Shown piece after piece: positions 26,303 through 35,634 of a stretch of DNA of 64,000 bases. Positions within the stretch are counted from its first letter, which is position 1; each line of letters opens with the position of its first letter. Source of the stretch: Chitinophagales bacterium (GTDB lineage Bacteria > Bacteroidota > Bacteroidia > Chitinophagales > Saprospiraceae); the NCBI GenBank assembly GCA_013298845.1, contig JAAFJN010000018.1:1-64000 (forward strand), read 5' to 3'. The notes under the pieces are model-generated. The model saw only the letters and a list, made by a program, of their open reading frames with translations, ran no database searches and had not been told where the DNA came from. A program made the position numbers and the translations under genes.

Positions 26303-29300
26303 TTAGACGTCCAAATCAATTTTCTTTTTTTGATTGTAGCCCATTTTGGTCAACGCCGCGTCGAACAAACCGTACACCACGGGTACAATAATTAACGACA
26401 AAAACATGGAAGAGTTCAGGCCGCCAATAATGGCCCAAGCCAAACCATTTTTCCACGCCGAACCGGCACCACCGGTCATGGCAATGGGCAATAACCCGAT
26501 GACCATCGCGATATTGGTCATCAAAACGGGCCGAAAACGCAATTTGGTGGCCGTTAGCAGGGCTTCATTCAGCGACGCCCCTTCGTTGCGCAGTTGATTG
26601 GCAAAATCCACGACCAATATGGCGTTTTTCCCCACCAGCCCGATCAGCATCAACAAACCCAAACCGGTGAATACCGTGAGGTTTTCGCTGGCCAACGCCA
26701 AGGCCAAAAATGCCCCGATAATGCACAACGGAATGGTAATGAGTACCACAAACGGATACACCCAGTTATCGTACAGCGCCACCATAATCAGGTACACCAG
26801 CAACAACGAGGTCCACAACGCAAAACTCATGCTGCCAATGGCCTGCTGCTGCCGCTTGAGGTCGCCCCCGTATTTGATATAAGTGCCCTGCGGTAACTGC
26901 AATTGGTCCATTTTGGCTTTAATATCGCGGCTCACCGAACCATTGGGGCGCCCAATCACCTGTGCTGTAAACACCATCGAAGGGAGCCGGTCGCGGCGCT
27001 CCAAGCGCGTGGGCGCGGTGCTTTCTTTAATGTCGGCAAATTGCTTGAGGTACACCGTGCTGCCCAACGGATTGACCAACGATAAATTGGCGATATTTTC
27101 GGCGCTGCGGCGGTCAAAAGCATCCAGTGCGACGCGAATGGGGTATTCGTAATCGCCGTCGCGGTAACGGGCATCGGTGTTGCCGCTGAACGCCGTTTGC
27201 AGCGTAAGACCCACTTGCGCCATCATCAAACCGTAGTCCGACATGCGTTGGCGGTTCACATCCACCCGCACTTCGGGGTTGCCTTTTTCCACCGATGCAC
27301 TCACATCCACGCAACCCGGAACACTCCGCATAATTTGCTGAATGGTATCCGACATGGTGAATAACTTGTCGAGATTATCGCCGTTGAAATAAATTTCGAT
27401 GGGCATAAACGACAAACCCATAATGTCAATGGGCGAGGTTCGAATATCCACTCCGGTGATGATTTCTTCTAATTTTCGTTTGGTTTGCAAGGCATAGACC
27501 GGGGTCAGCACCGACCGTTCTTTGCCGTAAGGTTTCAAAAAAACGTGAATTTCGCCAGTGTAGGGCGCATTCAGGCCAAATGCCTTGTTGTTGGTGCCCA
27601 CGGTGGTAAATGTGCGCACCACGTCGGGTTGTTGGCGCAAAAACTGTTCTACCTGCTGAATTTTGGCGTTGGTTTGGGCCAGCGATGCGTCTTTGGGCAA
27701 ATCCACGCTGATCAAAAATTCGCCGCGTTCGCCGGAATCAAAAAACGAGTTCCCGATAAAACCTTTGGTCACCAAAAACACCGATGACACCAATAACACC
27801 ACCGCACCCACGATGGTAATGGCCTTGTTCCAGCCGCTTTTTAAAGCCCAGCGCAGGGCCGTTACAAAGCCCTCGGTAATCCAGTCGAGGAAACGTTCGA
27901 AGTTGAGCACAATTAACCCGCCGAGGTTTTTGCCTTCAAAACGGTGCAATTTACCCACCCGCGACGTCAGCCAGGGCACCAGCGTAAACGATACCAGCAG
28001 CGACATGAGGGTAGAGGTGAGAACCGTCATACAAAACTGCCGCAGGAGGTTGGGCACCAAACCCACCGTAAATACAATGGGCAAAAACACCACCACGTCC
28101 ACGAGGGTAATACTAATGGCCGTAAAACCAATTTCGGTACGGCCGTCGTAACTGGCCTGCACCCGGTTTTTGCCCATTTCGAGGTGCCGGTAAATATTTT
28201 CAATGACCACAATCGCGTCGTCCACCAAAATACCGATGGACAACGAGAGGCCCAATAAACTCAACATATTGAGCGAATACCCGCACAATTTCATCATCAC
28301 AAACGTGCTGACGATGGAGGTGGGAATACTCACCAACACAATCATGGCGTTGCGGATGCTGTGCAAAAACAACAACATCACGAGGCTCACCAAAATAACG
28401 GCAATAATCAGGTCTTCGATCACGGCGTCGGTGGCGCGTTTGGTAAAAATACTGCTGTTGGCCACCACCTGGAATTGCAAACCTTCGCGCTCGTAGGTTT
28501 TTTCCAATACCTTGAGTTTTTCCAGCACCAATTCCGACATTTCAACGGCGTTGGCATCGCCTTGTTTGCGAATACTCAGGCCCACGGCGGGCGTTTCGTT
28601 GGTGCGGCACAAGACTTCGGCATCGCGGACACCATCCTGCACATCGGCAATATCGCGGAGATAAACCGTGCCGTTGAACCGGCTTTTGCCAATGACCAAG
28701 GCGCGAATCTCGTCCAACGAGGTAAATTTACCCGCGAGTCGAATCCGTACCTGATTGTCTTCCCCGCTGACTTTGCCCGTTGGAAAATCGAGGTTGGCCG
28801 CCTGCACGGCCTGCGCCACCTGCAACAGCGAAATACCGTATTGTTCTAATTTGTAGGAGTTGATATTGATTTTGATTTCGCGTTGTTCGCCGCCCAAAAT
28901 GGTCACCTGCGCCGCGCCTTTTACCTGCGCCAATTCGGAAACGACGCGGTTTTTGATCAAATCATAAAACGCCGTTCCTGACAAATTACTACTCACCGCC
29001 AAACGCACAACCGGCAATTCGTCGAGGGCAAACTTGTTAATTACCGGAGCGCGGACTTCTTTGGGAAAAGCCGAAACCACCTGGCCCATTTTCCGCTGAA
29101 TTTCCTGCACGGATTTGTCCAAATCGGCCTGTTGTTCAAATTCAACGGCGATAAAACTCACATTTTCGTTAGACACCACCTGCACCTGATCAATGCCTTC
29201 CAGCGACGAAATCGCGTCTTCGATGGGTTTGGCCACGGTATTTTCCACCTCACTCGGCGAAGCACCGGGATAAGCGGTGATAATGGTAATTACGGGCGGA

Positions 29301-29422
29301 CTGAATTTGGGGGTCAGTTCGATGGGCAGGGAAAAATAGGAGGCAATACCCATAAAGGTCAATACCGCAAACAAAACGATAATGAGCGAGGGGCGCCGTA
29401 TAGCAATTTCGGTTAAATTCAC
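26303..29422 (-). CDS. RND-family efflux transporter, inner membrane subunit
   Basis: A 1039-residue protein of the AcrB/MexB/CusA superfamily with a GTG start (MNLTEIAIRRPSLIIVLFAVLT). Twelve membrane helices with two large periplasmic loops are visible. Segments such as RLAVSSNLSG, GISLLQVAQAVQAANLDFPTGKV and GLLMLIGLVGKNAILVVDFANQLR are typical of the HAE-1 type, as are the LSLSIGILVDDAIVVIENI motif and its Asp pair in helix 4. It exports lipophilic or drug-like compounds using the proton gradient. Normally it works with a periplasmic adaptor and an OMF channel; neither is adjacent. Confidence 0.95.
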   Translation of the reverse strand: MNLTEIAIRRPSLIIVLFAVLTFMGIASYFSLPIELTPKFSPPVITIITAYPGASPSEVENTVAKPIEDAISSLEGIDQVQVVSNENVSFIAVEFEQQADLDKSVQEIQRKMGQVVSAFPKEVRAPVINKFALDELPVVRLAVSSNLSGTAFYDLIKNRVVSELAQVKGAAQVTILGGEQREIKININSYKLEQYGISLLQVAQAVQAANLDFPTGKVSGEDNQVRIRLAGKFTSLDEIRALVIGKSRFNGTVYLRDIADVQDGVRDAEVLCRTNETPAVGLSIRKQGDANAVEMSELVLEKLKVLEKTYEREGLQFQVVANSSIFTKRATDAVIEDLIIAVILVSLVMLLFLHSIRNAMIVLVSIPTSIVSTFVMMKLCGYSLNMLSLLGLSLSIGILVDDAIVVIENIYRHLEMGKNRVQASYDGRTEIGFTAISITLVDVVVFLPIVFTVGLVPNLLRQFCMTVLTSTLMSLLVSFTLVPWLTSRVGKLHRFEGKNLGGLIVLNFERFLDWITEGFVTALRWALKSGWNKAITIVGAVVLLVSSVFLVTKGFIGNSFFDSGERGEFLISVDLPKDASLAQTNAKIQQVEQFLRQQPDVVRTFTTVGTNNKAFGLNAPYTGEIHVFLKPYGKERSVLTPVYALQTKRKLEEIITGVDIRTSPIDIMGLSFMPIEIYFNGDNLDKLFTMSDTIQQIMRSVPGCVDVSASVEKGNPEVRVDVNRQRMSDYGLMMAQVGLTLQTAFSGNTDARYRDGDYEYPIRVALDAFDRRSAENIANLSLVNPLGSTVYLKQFADIKESTAPTRLERRDRLPSMVFTAQVIGRPNGSVSRDIKAKMDQLQLPQGTYIKYGGDLKRQQQAIGSMSFALWTSLLLVYLIMVALYDNWVYPFVVLITIPLCIIGAFLALALASENLTVFTGLGLLMLIGLVGKNAILVVDFANQLRNEGASLNEALLTATKLRFRPVLMTNIAMVIGLLPIAMTGGAGSAWKNGLAWAIIGGLNSSMFLSLIIVPVVYGLFDAALTKMGYNQKKKIDLDV

Positions 29423-29445
29423 TGTTGTTCCTGTATTTTAGGGCG

Positions 29446-29479
29446 CAAAGGTAGGTTGAAAATCGAAAGCAGGGATCAA
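29446..29479 (-). promoter_or_regulatory. Promoter for the RND transporter gene
   Basis: On the minus strand: TTG at 29479-29477, a 23-nt spacer and TACCTTTG at 29453-29446. Predicted start about 18 nt before the GTG start codon. Confidence 0.6.
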
Positions 29480-29536
29480 ATTGTGGATTTTCGTCCGAAT
29501 GGGATGATGGGTAAAAATCCAAATCCGCGGGACCGG

Positions 29537-29565
29537 TTGCGAAAATAAAATTGACTGTATATTTG
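29537..29565 (+). promoter_or_regulatory. Promoter for the lipoprotein at 29645
   Basis: TTG at 29537-29539, an 18-nt spacer and TATATTTG at 29558-29565; the leader would be about 70 nt. Confidence 0.5.
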
Positions 29566-29644
29566 TGCGTTAAAACAATTGGTTGTTGACAATGCCGGTG
29601 CCTACGGGTTTTCTTATTCCGCAGTCACAAAATTAAAACATAAA

Positions 29645-30199
29645 ATGAAAAATACAATATCAATATTAGCGAGCATAATTATAATTGCATCTTGTGAGAG
29701 CGAAAACAAATTGGATCCCAATAATTTAAACGGAAAAATATTTTACCACGACGGCTTCAATAAATCTATAATACAATTCAAAAGCGATTCTATTTTTATT
29801 GTTAATTTTCCGCCTGAGCCACTTGATGGAATTGGTACTATTTCTGTTTCTTGCGGAACTTTTAAACTATACACTCAAACGAAAGAAATTAAGTGTAAAA
29901 TACAGAAAACTGTTGCCATTTCCTTGAATACAGGGGACGTAAGGGGATATTCCAAGGATTGCAATCGAATACTTGACCTTCAACTTTCTGAAAATGGTAG
30001 TATTTTAAAAAAAGATTGTACACTGCAATCAAACAAAAATGGCCAATGGGAATCAACTGAAGCGGGATTAATAACGTACAATGAAAAAATACCTACTGTA
30101 AATTTGCTGCATAACTATATGTGGGCGATGAGTTTATTGCCCTATGAAAATGACCGGCAACGTATCAAATGTGAAGAATTAAAGAAATACGGTCATTAG
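29645..30199 (+). CDS. Hypothetical lipoprotein
   Basis: A 184-residue protein starting at Met 29645 (MKNTISILASIIIIASC), with lipid Cys at 17 and an acidic follow-up (CESENKLD). No domain is recognised. The gene is clearly more AT-rich than both neighbours, and its codon use (many AAA, ATA, TTA) is different, which suggests recent gain. It stands alone between the RND promoter and a T9SS protein gene. Confidence 0.7.
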   Translation: MKNTISILASIIIIASCESENKLDPNNLNGKIFYHDGFNKSIIQFKSDSIFIVNFPPEPLDGIGTISVSCGTFKLYTQTKEIKCKIQKTVAISLNTGDVRGYSKDCNRILDLQLSENGSILKKDCTLQSNKNGQWESTEAGLITYNEKIPTVNLLHNYMWAMSLLPYENDRQRIKCEELKKYGH

Positions 30200-30333
30200 T
30201 GGTGCGTCCGTTAAATGTTCTTCGATTTAGGTTCCGTATCCAATAGAATTTGCATTCTTGGATTAAGAGCCAACGTATTCGATAGATACAACCCATTTCA
30301 AGAAACGTGCATCATTCCAAAAACTTGATGCAC

Positions 30334-32232
30334 ATGAAATTTAAAACAATAATCTACTTCTTACTCCTGCTTTGTGATAATCTTTTTTCGCAAACCTTTC
30401 CCATTGAGTGCCTTAATACACCGATGGTGATTTATTCAAATCTTCAAGATGTCAGCACCTTGAACTATCTGCGGATTGACAGCATTGCCGGGACGGCCTA
30501 TTTTGATGCCTTTTCGGAGCCAAGCGGCTTCAAGGTCAATGGAATCGGTTATCGGTTGCAAGACAAAATGGTTTATGGCTGCCAAGGCGACCGGCTTATC
30601 AGGATTGATGCAAGGGGGCGGCCAGAAGAACTGACACAGATGTCCTTCGGTTCATTCGCAGGCGACGTTACTCCTGATGGAAAGTACTTAGTTTTATTGG
30701 GATTGGACAAATCCTTGTTGTTCGTTGATCTGGCTTCGGGCAATTATGAAGAAAAAACCTTGGCACTTTCGGCCCCCTTTTTCCCCTTGGATATCGCGTT
30801 TAATCCCGTTACTGGCGTTTTATATGGGTTTGATGCTGGCCTGAAACGTTTGGCAACCATTGATCTGCAAACTGGCTTTGTTGATTTAAATAATTATCCG
30901 GTCGTTGACATTGAAACAGGGCTTGCTGCCCTGTTTTTCGATGGGTTTGGCAACCTTTGGGGCCTTAGTGGGCCGTCATTATATCAAATCAGCACCCGTA
31001 CCGGTTTGATCATGAACAAAATCCCGGTCGAAATCGAATCCGGTGGCCGTTTAGACGGCTGCAGTTGCCCAGGCTCCTTCAATTTTCAACTCAGCACCTG
31101 GCCCGATACCGTTTCGCATTGCGGCATTGTAGATTTGATCTATATTATTTCGAACCGAACGGGGGCAGCACAAACGGATTTGACCCTCGAAAATTGGCTC
31201 CCGACCGGTGTACTTATTGACAAAATCATGAAAAATCCCTTTGGCGGGCAGGTGGACATCGGTGCAAATTCAGGTCATTTGAAAGTTTCACAAATGAAGG
31301 TAAATGAGGGTGTTGACTCCTTGGTTGTTCGGGTAGTGCTCGACAATTTACCCAGTGGCATCGTGCGCACACAAGCGCAGTTGTTCAATATTCGAATCTC
31401 GTCAGACAGCCTTTTGAACCTCCTTTCCGATGACCCAGCGACCCACCAAAAACTCGATTCCACCAGTTTTGTCGTTACTGATTTAGAGAAAATTGCCCAT
31501 AACGAACGCATTTTTATCTGCGAGGGACAGAGTGTGGAGTTGAAAAATCCCAAAACGATGGCCGAATATTATACTTGGAGTACTGGCCAAACTACGCCCT
31601 CCATCCAGGTTGATGAACCGGGTGTCTATGTCTTGACTATGGAAGACCGCTGCACTGCCTTTGTAGAAGACTCGTTTTTTGTCTTCGATGGACAGGTCTA
31701 TTTAGATTTGGGGCCTGACATTGAACTCATTGCAGGGGACACAATTCGCCCCAACCCGACCGTAAACGGCCTTGGCAACCTTGTGTTGAGCAAATGGTCG
31801 AACCAGCCCGGTATCCCAAATATGGACTGCAACAGTTGCCTCAATCCACTGATTTTTCCGCTTGAAAAGTCTATTTTCACCTTGAATATTAAAAATGAAC
31901 ACGGGTGTTTCGCCAACGACGACCTGGGCATTTCGATAAAATACCCAGTGTATGTGCCCAACGTGTTCAACCCGAATGCCGATGACGATAATGCCTGGTT
32001 TTTTATTCAATCCAAAAATCCTTATCGCGTTCGGTTTTTACAAATCTTCAACCGTTGGGGCGAACTGGTTTTTGAAGAAAAAAACTTCCTGACCAATGAT
32101 CTTAGCAAAGCGTGGAACGGTAGTTTCAGGAACAAAAAATTGCCGTCCGGAGTATTTGTGTGGCAGGCTGAAATGGAATTCGAAAATGGAAGGGTGGTAA
32201 AATTTTCCGGGGATGTTTCAATTGTAAGGTAA
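30334..32232 (+). CDS. Large secreted protein with T9SS type B sorting domain
   Basis: About 632 residues from Met 30334, signal peptide to about SQTF. Residues about 20-260 look like a propeller-type repeat region (DVTPDGKYLVLLGLDKSLLFVDLASG). A middle part with SD-repeat-like beta domains follows. The C-terminal 95 residues are the gliding-motility-associated/type B T9SS domain: VYVPNVFNPNADDDNAWFFI, LQIFNRWGELVFEEKNF, LPSGVFVWQAEMEF. It is thus exported across the outer membrane by the type IX system and probably attached to the surface or released. Confidence 0.88.
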   Translation: MKFKTIIYFLLLLCDNLFSQTFPIECLNTPMVIYSNLQDVSTLNYLRIDSIAGTAYFDAFSEPSGFKVNGIGYRLQDKMVYGCQGDRLIRIDARGRPEELTQMSFGSFAGDVTPDGKYLVLLGLDKSLLFVDLASGNYEEKTLALSAPFFPLDIAFNPVTGVLYGFDAGLKRLATIDLQTGFVDLNNYPVVDIETGLAALFFDGFGNLWGLSGPSLYQISTRTGLIMNKIPVEIESGGRLDGCSCPGSFNFQLSTWPDTVSHCGIVDLIYIISNRTGAAQTDLTLENWLPTGVLIDKIMKNPFGGQVDIGANSGHLKVSQMKVNEGVDSLVVRVVLDNLPSGIVRTQAQLFNIRISSDSLLNLLSDDPATHQKLDSTSFVVTDLEKIAHNERIFICEGQSVELKNPKTMAEYYTWSTGQTTPSIQVDEPGVYVLTMEDRCTAFVEDSFFVFDGQVYLDLGPDIELIAGDTIRPNPTVNGLGNLVLSKWSNQPGIPNMDCNSCLNPLIFPLEKSIFTLNIKNEHGCFANDDLGISIKYPVYVPNVFNPNADDDNAWFFIQSKNPYRVRFLQIFNRWGELVFEEKNFLTNDLSKAWNGSFRNKKLPSGVFVWQAEMEFENGRVVKFSGDVSIVR

Positions 32233-32420
32233 ATCGTAGAGACGCACGGCCGTGCTTCTGCACAGATTCGGGTGAAATGCAACAATTCGATGCCCGACGT
32301 TTTTTTCCAAAATCGTAGAGACGCACGGCCGTACTTCTGCACAGATTCGGGTGAAATGCAACAATTCGATGCCCGACGTTTTTTCCAAAATCGTGCAGAC
32401 GCACGGCCGTGCGTCTGCAC
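32233..32420. repeat. Interspersed palindromic repeats, 78-79 bp units
   Basis: Units start at 32233, 32312 and 32390 (spacing 79 and 78). Each carries the palindromic core ACGCACGGCCGTGC. The two complete units share about 50 bp of further sequence (TTCGGGTGAAATGCAACAATTC). The third keeps only the core. The repeats lie between converging genes and may act as bidirectional terminators. Confidence 0.85.
32393..32420. repeat. 28-bp perfect palindrome
   Basis: The third repeat core is a perfect palindrome 28 bp long without a loop, 15 nt beyond the stop of the DUF4465 gene. In the first two units the arms have decayed by a few bases. Confidence 0.8.
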
Positions 32421-32434
32421 GCGGGGTACGGGGG

Positions 32435-33400
32435 TTAACGGACCAATACCGTCCGCGCCGTTTCCCGAAACCGGATGGTGTACATGCCCCGGCCCCACGT
32501 ACCGCAGGAAATGGGGTTGGTGCCCGGCTGAACCAATACTTCGGCTACGGTGCGGCCCAAAACATCGGTAATGGCTGCCGTGCCTGCTTCTTCGGTGCGC
32601 AACACTACCACGTCGGTCGCCGGATTGGGCGCTACTTCAAAAGCGGGTGCGGCCACGGCTTCGGCCACCGAAACGGGCATATCGGCCGTAATCACGTTGT
32701 CCGCGCAGAAATAAGCGGGGGTATTCATGCCAAACGTACCATTATCGCTGGACGAAAGATAAAACACCAACGAATCGGCATTGCCCAAACTGGTCAAATC
32801 CACAAACCGCCAATCATTGACAATGTAGTCGTTGGCGTTGTTGGCCGACCGGTAATCGGCGAGGAAAAAATCCACGCTATCGGCGCCAATTTGGCCGTTG
32901 CGGTATTTTTTGACGGTTAATTTGAAAAAATCGGGGTCGTTACCGGTAATTCCACCGAATTTTTTGGCAAAAGCATCGCCTTCCAACATGCTAAAATAAG
33001 CGTAGGTGCTATTGGTCACGTACAGGCCGTTCACCACCCCGCCTTTGGCCGGTCCGGTGAGGCGCATGGTGGTACCGGCGTAGGTGTAACACAGGGCGTA
33101 TTTGGCCGAATTATCAACGCCTTTGCCCGTAATGGCGCTGTATTGGTTGTTAAATCCGGGGGTCGTGTTGTCGGTTTCTTTGGAGATGGCCCATCCTTCC
33201 CAATATTGGAATTGGGTATTGTAGTCGTTGGGCAAAGCCACGTTGCCACTGGCAAAAACGCCGTTGGAGGAAGCGGCATCGTTGCGGAAATTAAGCGCCA
33301 CCGGAAACGGGATATTTTCAAAAGTGGCGGTGGTTTGGGCTTGTGCTACGGTGTAGCATAAAAGCAGCAATACGGGCAAAAAAGTAATTTTAATGCGCAT
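32435..33400 (-). CDS. DUF4465 protein with T9SS type A tail, probable cobalamin-binding surface protein
   Basis: A 321-residue protein with a signal peptide (to AQA at about 22). A DUF4465 domain occupies about residues 25-240 (FENIPFPVALNF, YWEGWAISKETDN, YAGTTMRLTGPAKGG, DFFLADYR, DWRFVDLTSLG). The C-terminal 75 residues are a T9SS type A sorting tail (FEVAPNPATDVVVL...GMYTIRF). DUF4465 proteins of gut Bacteroides (BtuH, from memory) bind vitamin B12 on the surface. The cobalamin riboswitch and TonB receptor upstream fit that role. The gene overlaps the receptor gene by 11 bp. Confidence 0.88.
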   Translation of the reverse strand: MRIKITFLPVLLLLCYTVAQAQTTATFENIPFPVALNFRNDAASSNGVFASGNVALPNDYNTQFQYWEGWAISKETDNTTPGFNNQYSAITGKGVDNSAKYALCYTYAGTTMRLTGPAKGGVVNGLYVTNSTYAYFSMLEGDAFAKKFGGITGNDPDFFKLTVKKYRNGQIGADSVDFFLADYRSANNANDYIVNDWRFVDLTSLGNADSLVFYLSSSDNGTFGMNTPAYFCADNVITADMPVSVAEAVAAPAFEVAPNPATDVVVLRTEEAGTAAITDVLGRTVAEVLVQPGTNPISCGTWGRGMYTIRFRETARTVLVR

Positions 33401-35282
33401 TTTTAATAAAAAATTGGGTGGTTAACCCGATCATATAATGGCGTCCCGGCATGGGACGACGCTCTATGACCTGGTATGCATGGTTAAAAATATTGTTCGT
33501 CTGGAAAAAAAACTGCCCTTGCGCCCAGCGCCAATGCACCGTGTATTCCACGCGGGCCTGGTGCACCCAAAAGGCCGGTACATCTTCGTTAAACCCACCA
33601 ACGGCCCCGGTAAATTGCGACTGCCACTGCACCCCCGCGCCGCGCCAATGCGCGTACACGTGCCCAAAAGCCCGGTGAACGGGCGTATAGGCCAGTTGTT
33701 CACCGGCGGGAAGGGCGGGCTTTTGCACGGCGATTTGGTTCACCGAACGCACATAATCGTAGCCCGCTCCAAGGTCCAAGGTCCAGTTTCGCCCGTGGTG
33801 CTGCCACCCCAGCCGGTGTTCCGTACCCCGACTTTGCACAGCGGTAATATTGTTGGCGGAGAAAAAAAACTGTCCTTCCTGCAAAGCCCAAATTACCCAA
33901 TTATGGATGTAGCGGTGGTAGGCGTTGGCGGCGGCGTACAGGCCGTTGCCCGTGCGGATTTCCAGGCCCGTTTCGGCACTCCAGCCGCGCTCCGGCAAAA
34001 TATCGGGGTTGCCACCCGGCTGCCAATAGCGTTCGTTGAGCGTGGGTAAGCGGTAGTGTCGGCTAAGTTTGCCTTTCCAGGTGGCCCAGGTGCGCGGGCG
34101 ATACGCCCAACCGAGCGCGGGCATGAGCGGCACGGGGCGGCCATCCTGCCATTCTTGTCGGGTCGAAACCTGCACCTGCCACCGGCCCCGTTGCCAGCGC
34201 ACATTGGTAAAAAGGGCCGTTCGTTGTTCCCGTACCGTATCGGCGTAGGCGTTGGCAAAAGCCGAATACGCCGACCACTGCCCGCCGGTTTGAACGGAAA
34301 AGTAGCGGTTCCATTGCCATTTGTGCTCGAGTTCGGAGGTCCAGGTGCGAAAACCCGTGGGCGCAACGAGTAAAATTTGGGGATCCTGATAATTTATTTT
34401 TTCGTCAAAAAAAGCCATTTTCGCCAAAAAAATGTGCTTTTTTAACCAAAAACGACCTTGCACCACGGCCCGCCAAACGCTGTCATTTTGAAAAGCCAGG
34501 CTTCGGGTTTGGGTGGTGAGCGGCGGAATTTGCCGTTGGTTGGTTTGCCGCCACAGGTGCGCGCTCCATTGCGTGGGCGCGCGCGGCGACCAATATATTT
34601 CTTGCAAAAAACCTTGTTGGGCAAAGTTGGCGTTGGTTTGTTGGCGGCGAATTTGGGGGGTCAACGGATAAAAAAAGTCGTTGGTCGCCCGGCCGTTGAA
34701 CCATTTGGTAGCCGTACCGAAGCGGCCATTGCTCCAGTTGAGTTTGGCTTGGTGGTTTTGGGTGCCAAAACTGCCGGTTGCGCCGTTGTACATCAATTGG
34801 GTACCGGGCCGGGGGGCGCTACTGCCGAGGGCGAGGGTGCCACCCACGGCGCCGCTGCCCCATTGTGCGCCGCTGCTGCCGTAGTGAAGCGTTACCGCGT
34901 CGGCGGCAAAAGCGGGCAAAAGGGCAATATCGGTGAGGCCCAACATGGGGCTTTGAATGGGAATACCGTTCCAGGTAATGGCCACCTGATTGGAACTGCT
35001 GCCGCGCAGCGAGAGCGTGGCCAGGCTGCCTAATCCGTAAGATTTTACGTAAATGCCCGTTTGGGCGGAGAGCACATCGGCCAAGGACTGGTGCGTCGCG
35101 GTGTGTAAGCGGGCACTGTCGAACGGCTGAACGGATTCGCCGGGCAGCGTTTGGCGCAATGAAAAAGCCTGAATGGTAACAACAGGCAGGGCCGTAGCGG
35201 TATCCTGCATTTGGGCCTTCAGGGGTGAATAGCCCAATAGCAGCACAACCACCGGCCATAAATGCAAGCGTTGGTGCAACAT
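33390..35282 (-). CDS. TonB-dependent receptor, BtuB-like
   Basis: A 630-residue outer membrane barrel with signal peptide (MLHQRLHLWPVVVLLLGYSPLKAQ), a possible TonB box near VVTIQAF, a plug domain (SLADVLSAQTGIYVKSYG, LSLRGSSSNQVAITWNGIPIQSP, GSGAVGGTLALGSS) and a beta-barrel ending in Phe-x-x-x-aromatic type strands. A cobalamin riboswitch in the leader identifies the ligand as cobalamin or a related corrinoid. It transports the ligand across the outer membrane with TonB-ExbBD energy. Co-transcribed with the DUF4465 gene. Confidence 0.92.
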   Translation of the reverse strand: MLHQRLHLWPVVVLLLGYSPLKAQMQDTATALPVVTIQAFSLRQTLPGESVQPFDSARLHTATHQSLADVLSAQTGIYVKSYGLGSLATLSLRGSSSNQVAITWNGIPIQSPMLGLTDIALLPAFAADAVTLHYGSSGAQWGSGAVGGTLALGSSAPRPGTQLMYNGATGSFGTQNHQAKLNWSNGRFGTATKWFNGRATNDFFYPLTPQIRRQQTNANFAQQGFLQEIYWSPRAPTQWSAHLWRQTNQRQIPPLTTQTRSLAFQNDSVWRAVVQGRFWLKKHIFLAKMAFFDEKINYQDPQILLVAPTGFRTWTSELEHKWQWNRYFSVQTGGQWSAYSAFANAYADTVREQRTALFTNVRWQRGRWQVQVSTRQEWQDGRPVPLMPALGWAYRPRTWATWKGKLSRHYRLPTLNERYWQPGGNPDILPERGWSAETGLEIRTGNGLYAAANAYHRYIHNWVIWALQEGQFFFSANNITAVQSRGTEHRLGWQHHGRNWTLDLGAGYDYVRSVNQIAVQKPALPAGEQLAYTPVHRAFGHVYAHWRGAGVQWQSQFTGAVGGFNEDVPAFWVHQARVEYTVHWRWAQGQFFFQTNNIFNHAYQVIERRPMPGRHYMIGLTTQFFIKNAH

Positions 35283-35374
35283 AGTTTCCTGACCTTTCCT
35301 CCGAAAGTCGTTAGAGTTGGTTCAAATTTGTGGAATACAAACCCAAATTACCTCTTTTGTGAACAAAATCAATG

Positions 35375-35535
35375 TAGCAGGTCTCCTGACTTGTTTTGTA
35401 CCACGCTGCGCCTTCCCATAGATTACAGTGGCATTTTGCAGCGGGCGTTGGGCCGAATATGGTGGTATGAGGCCCAACAAAAACTTACAGTAGCGGGGAC
35501 TGTCCCGGATTTTCACCGGAGTTCCCTTTTAAGAT
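35375..35535 (-). promoter_or_regulatory. Cobalamin riboswitch
   Basis: Read on the minus strand, the leader shows the full order of AdoCbl-class elements: AAAAGGGAACTCCGGTGAA, ATCCGGGACAGTCCCCGCTACTGT, the B12 box GCCACTGT (near 35432), then TGGGAAGGCG and AGTCAGGAGACCTGC. It ends about 90 nt before the BtuB-like start. Binding of cobalamin should reduce expression of the receptor and the DUF4465 protein. Boundaries are approximate. Confidence 0.95.
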
Positions 35536-35586
35536 CTCAACCTGACAACAATGTTAAATTGAGACCACTACAAAGCGATAATGGGT

Positions 35587-35594
35587 CAAAGGTA
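35587..35594 (-). promoter_or_regulatory. -7 box upstream of the cobalamin riboswitch
   Basis: TACCTTTG on the minus strand, about 50 nt upstream of the riboswitch. No TTG at the right distance was found. Confidence 0.5.
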
Positions 35595-35617
35595 TAACGA
35601 GTTCGTTGGAAACGTGG

Positions 35618-35625
35618 TATTTTTG
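35618..35625 (+). promoter_or_regulatory. -7 box for the M23 peptidase gene
   Basis: TATTTTTG lies 9 nt before the chosen ATG 35635, so the transcript would be nearly leaderless. It is back to back with the riboswitch promoter. Confidence 0.45.
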
Positions 35626-35634
35626 CCATTGATT

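Noticed and set aside
32233-32420. CRISPR array
   Set aside because: The units repeat over their whole length, so there are no spacers, and the arms decay from unit to unit.
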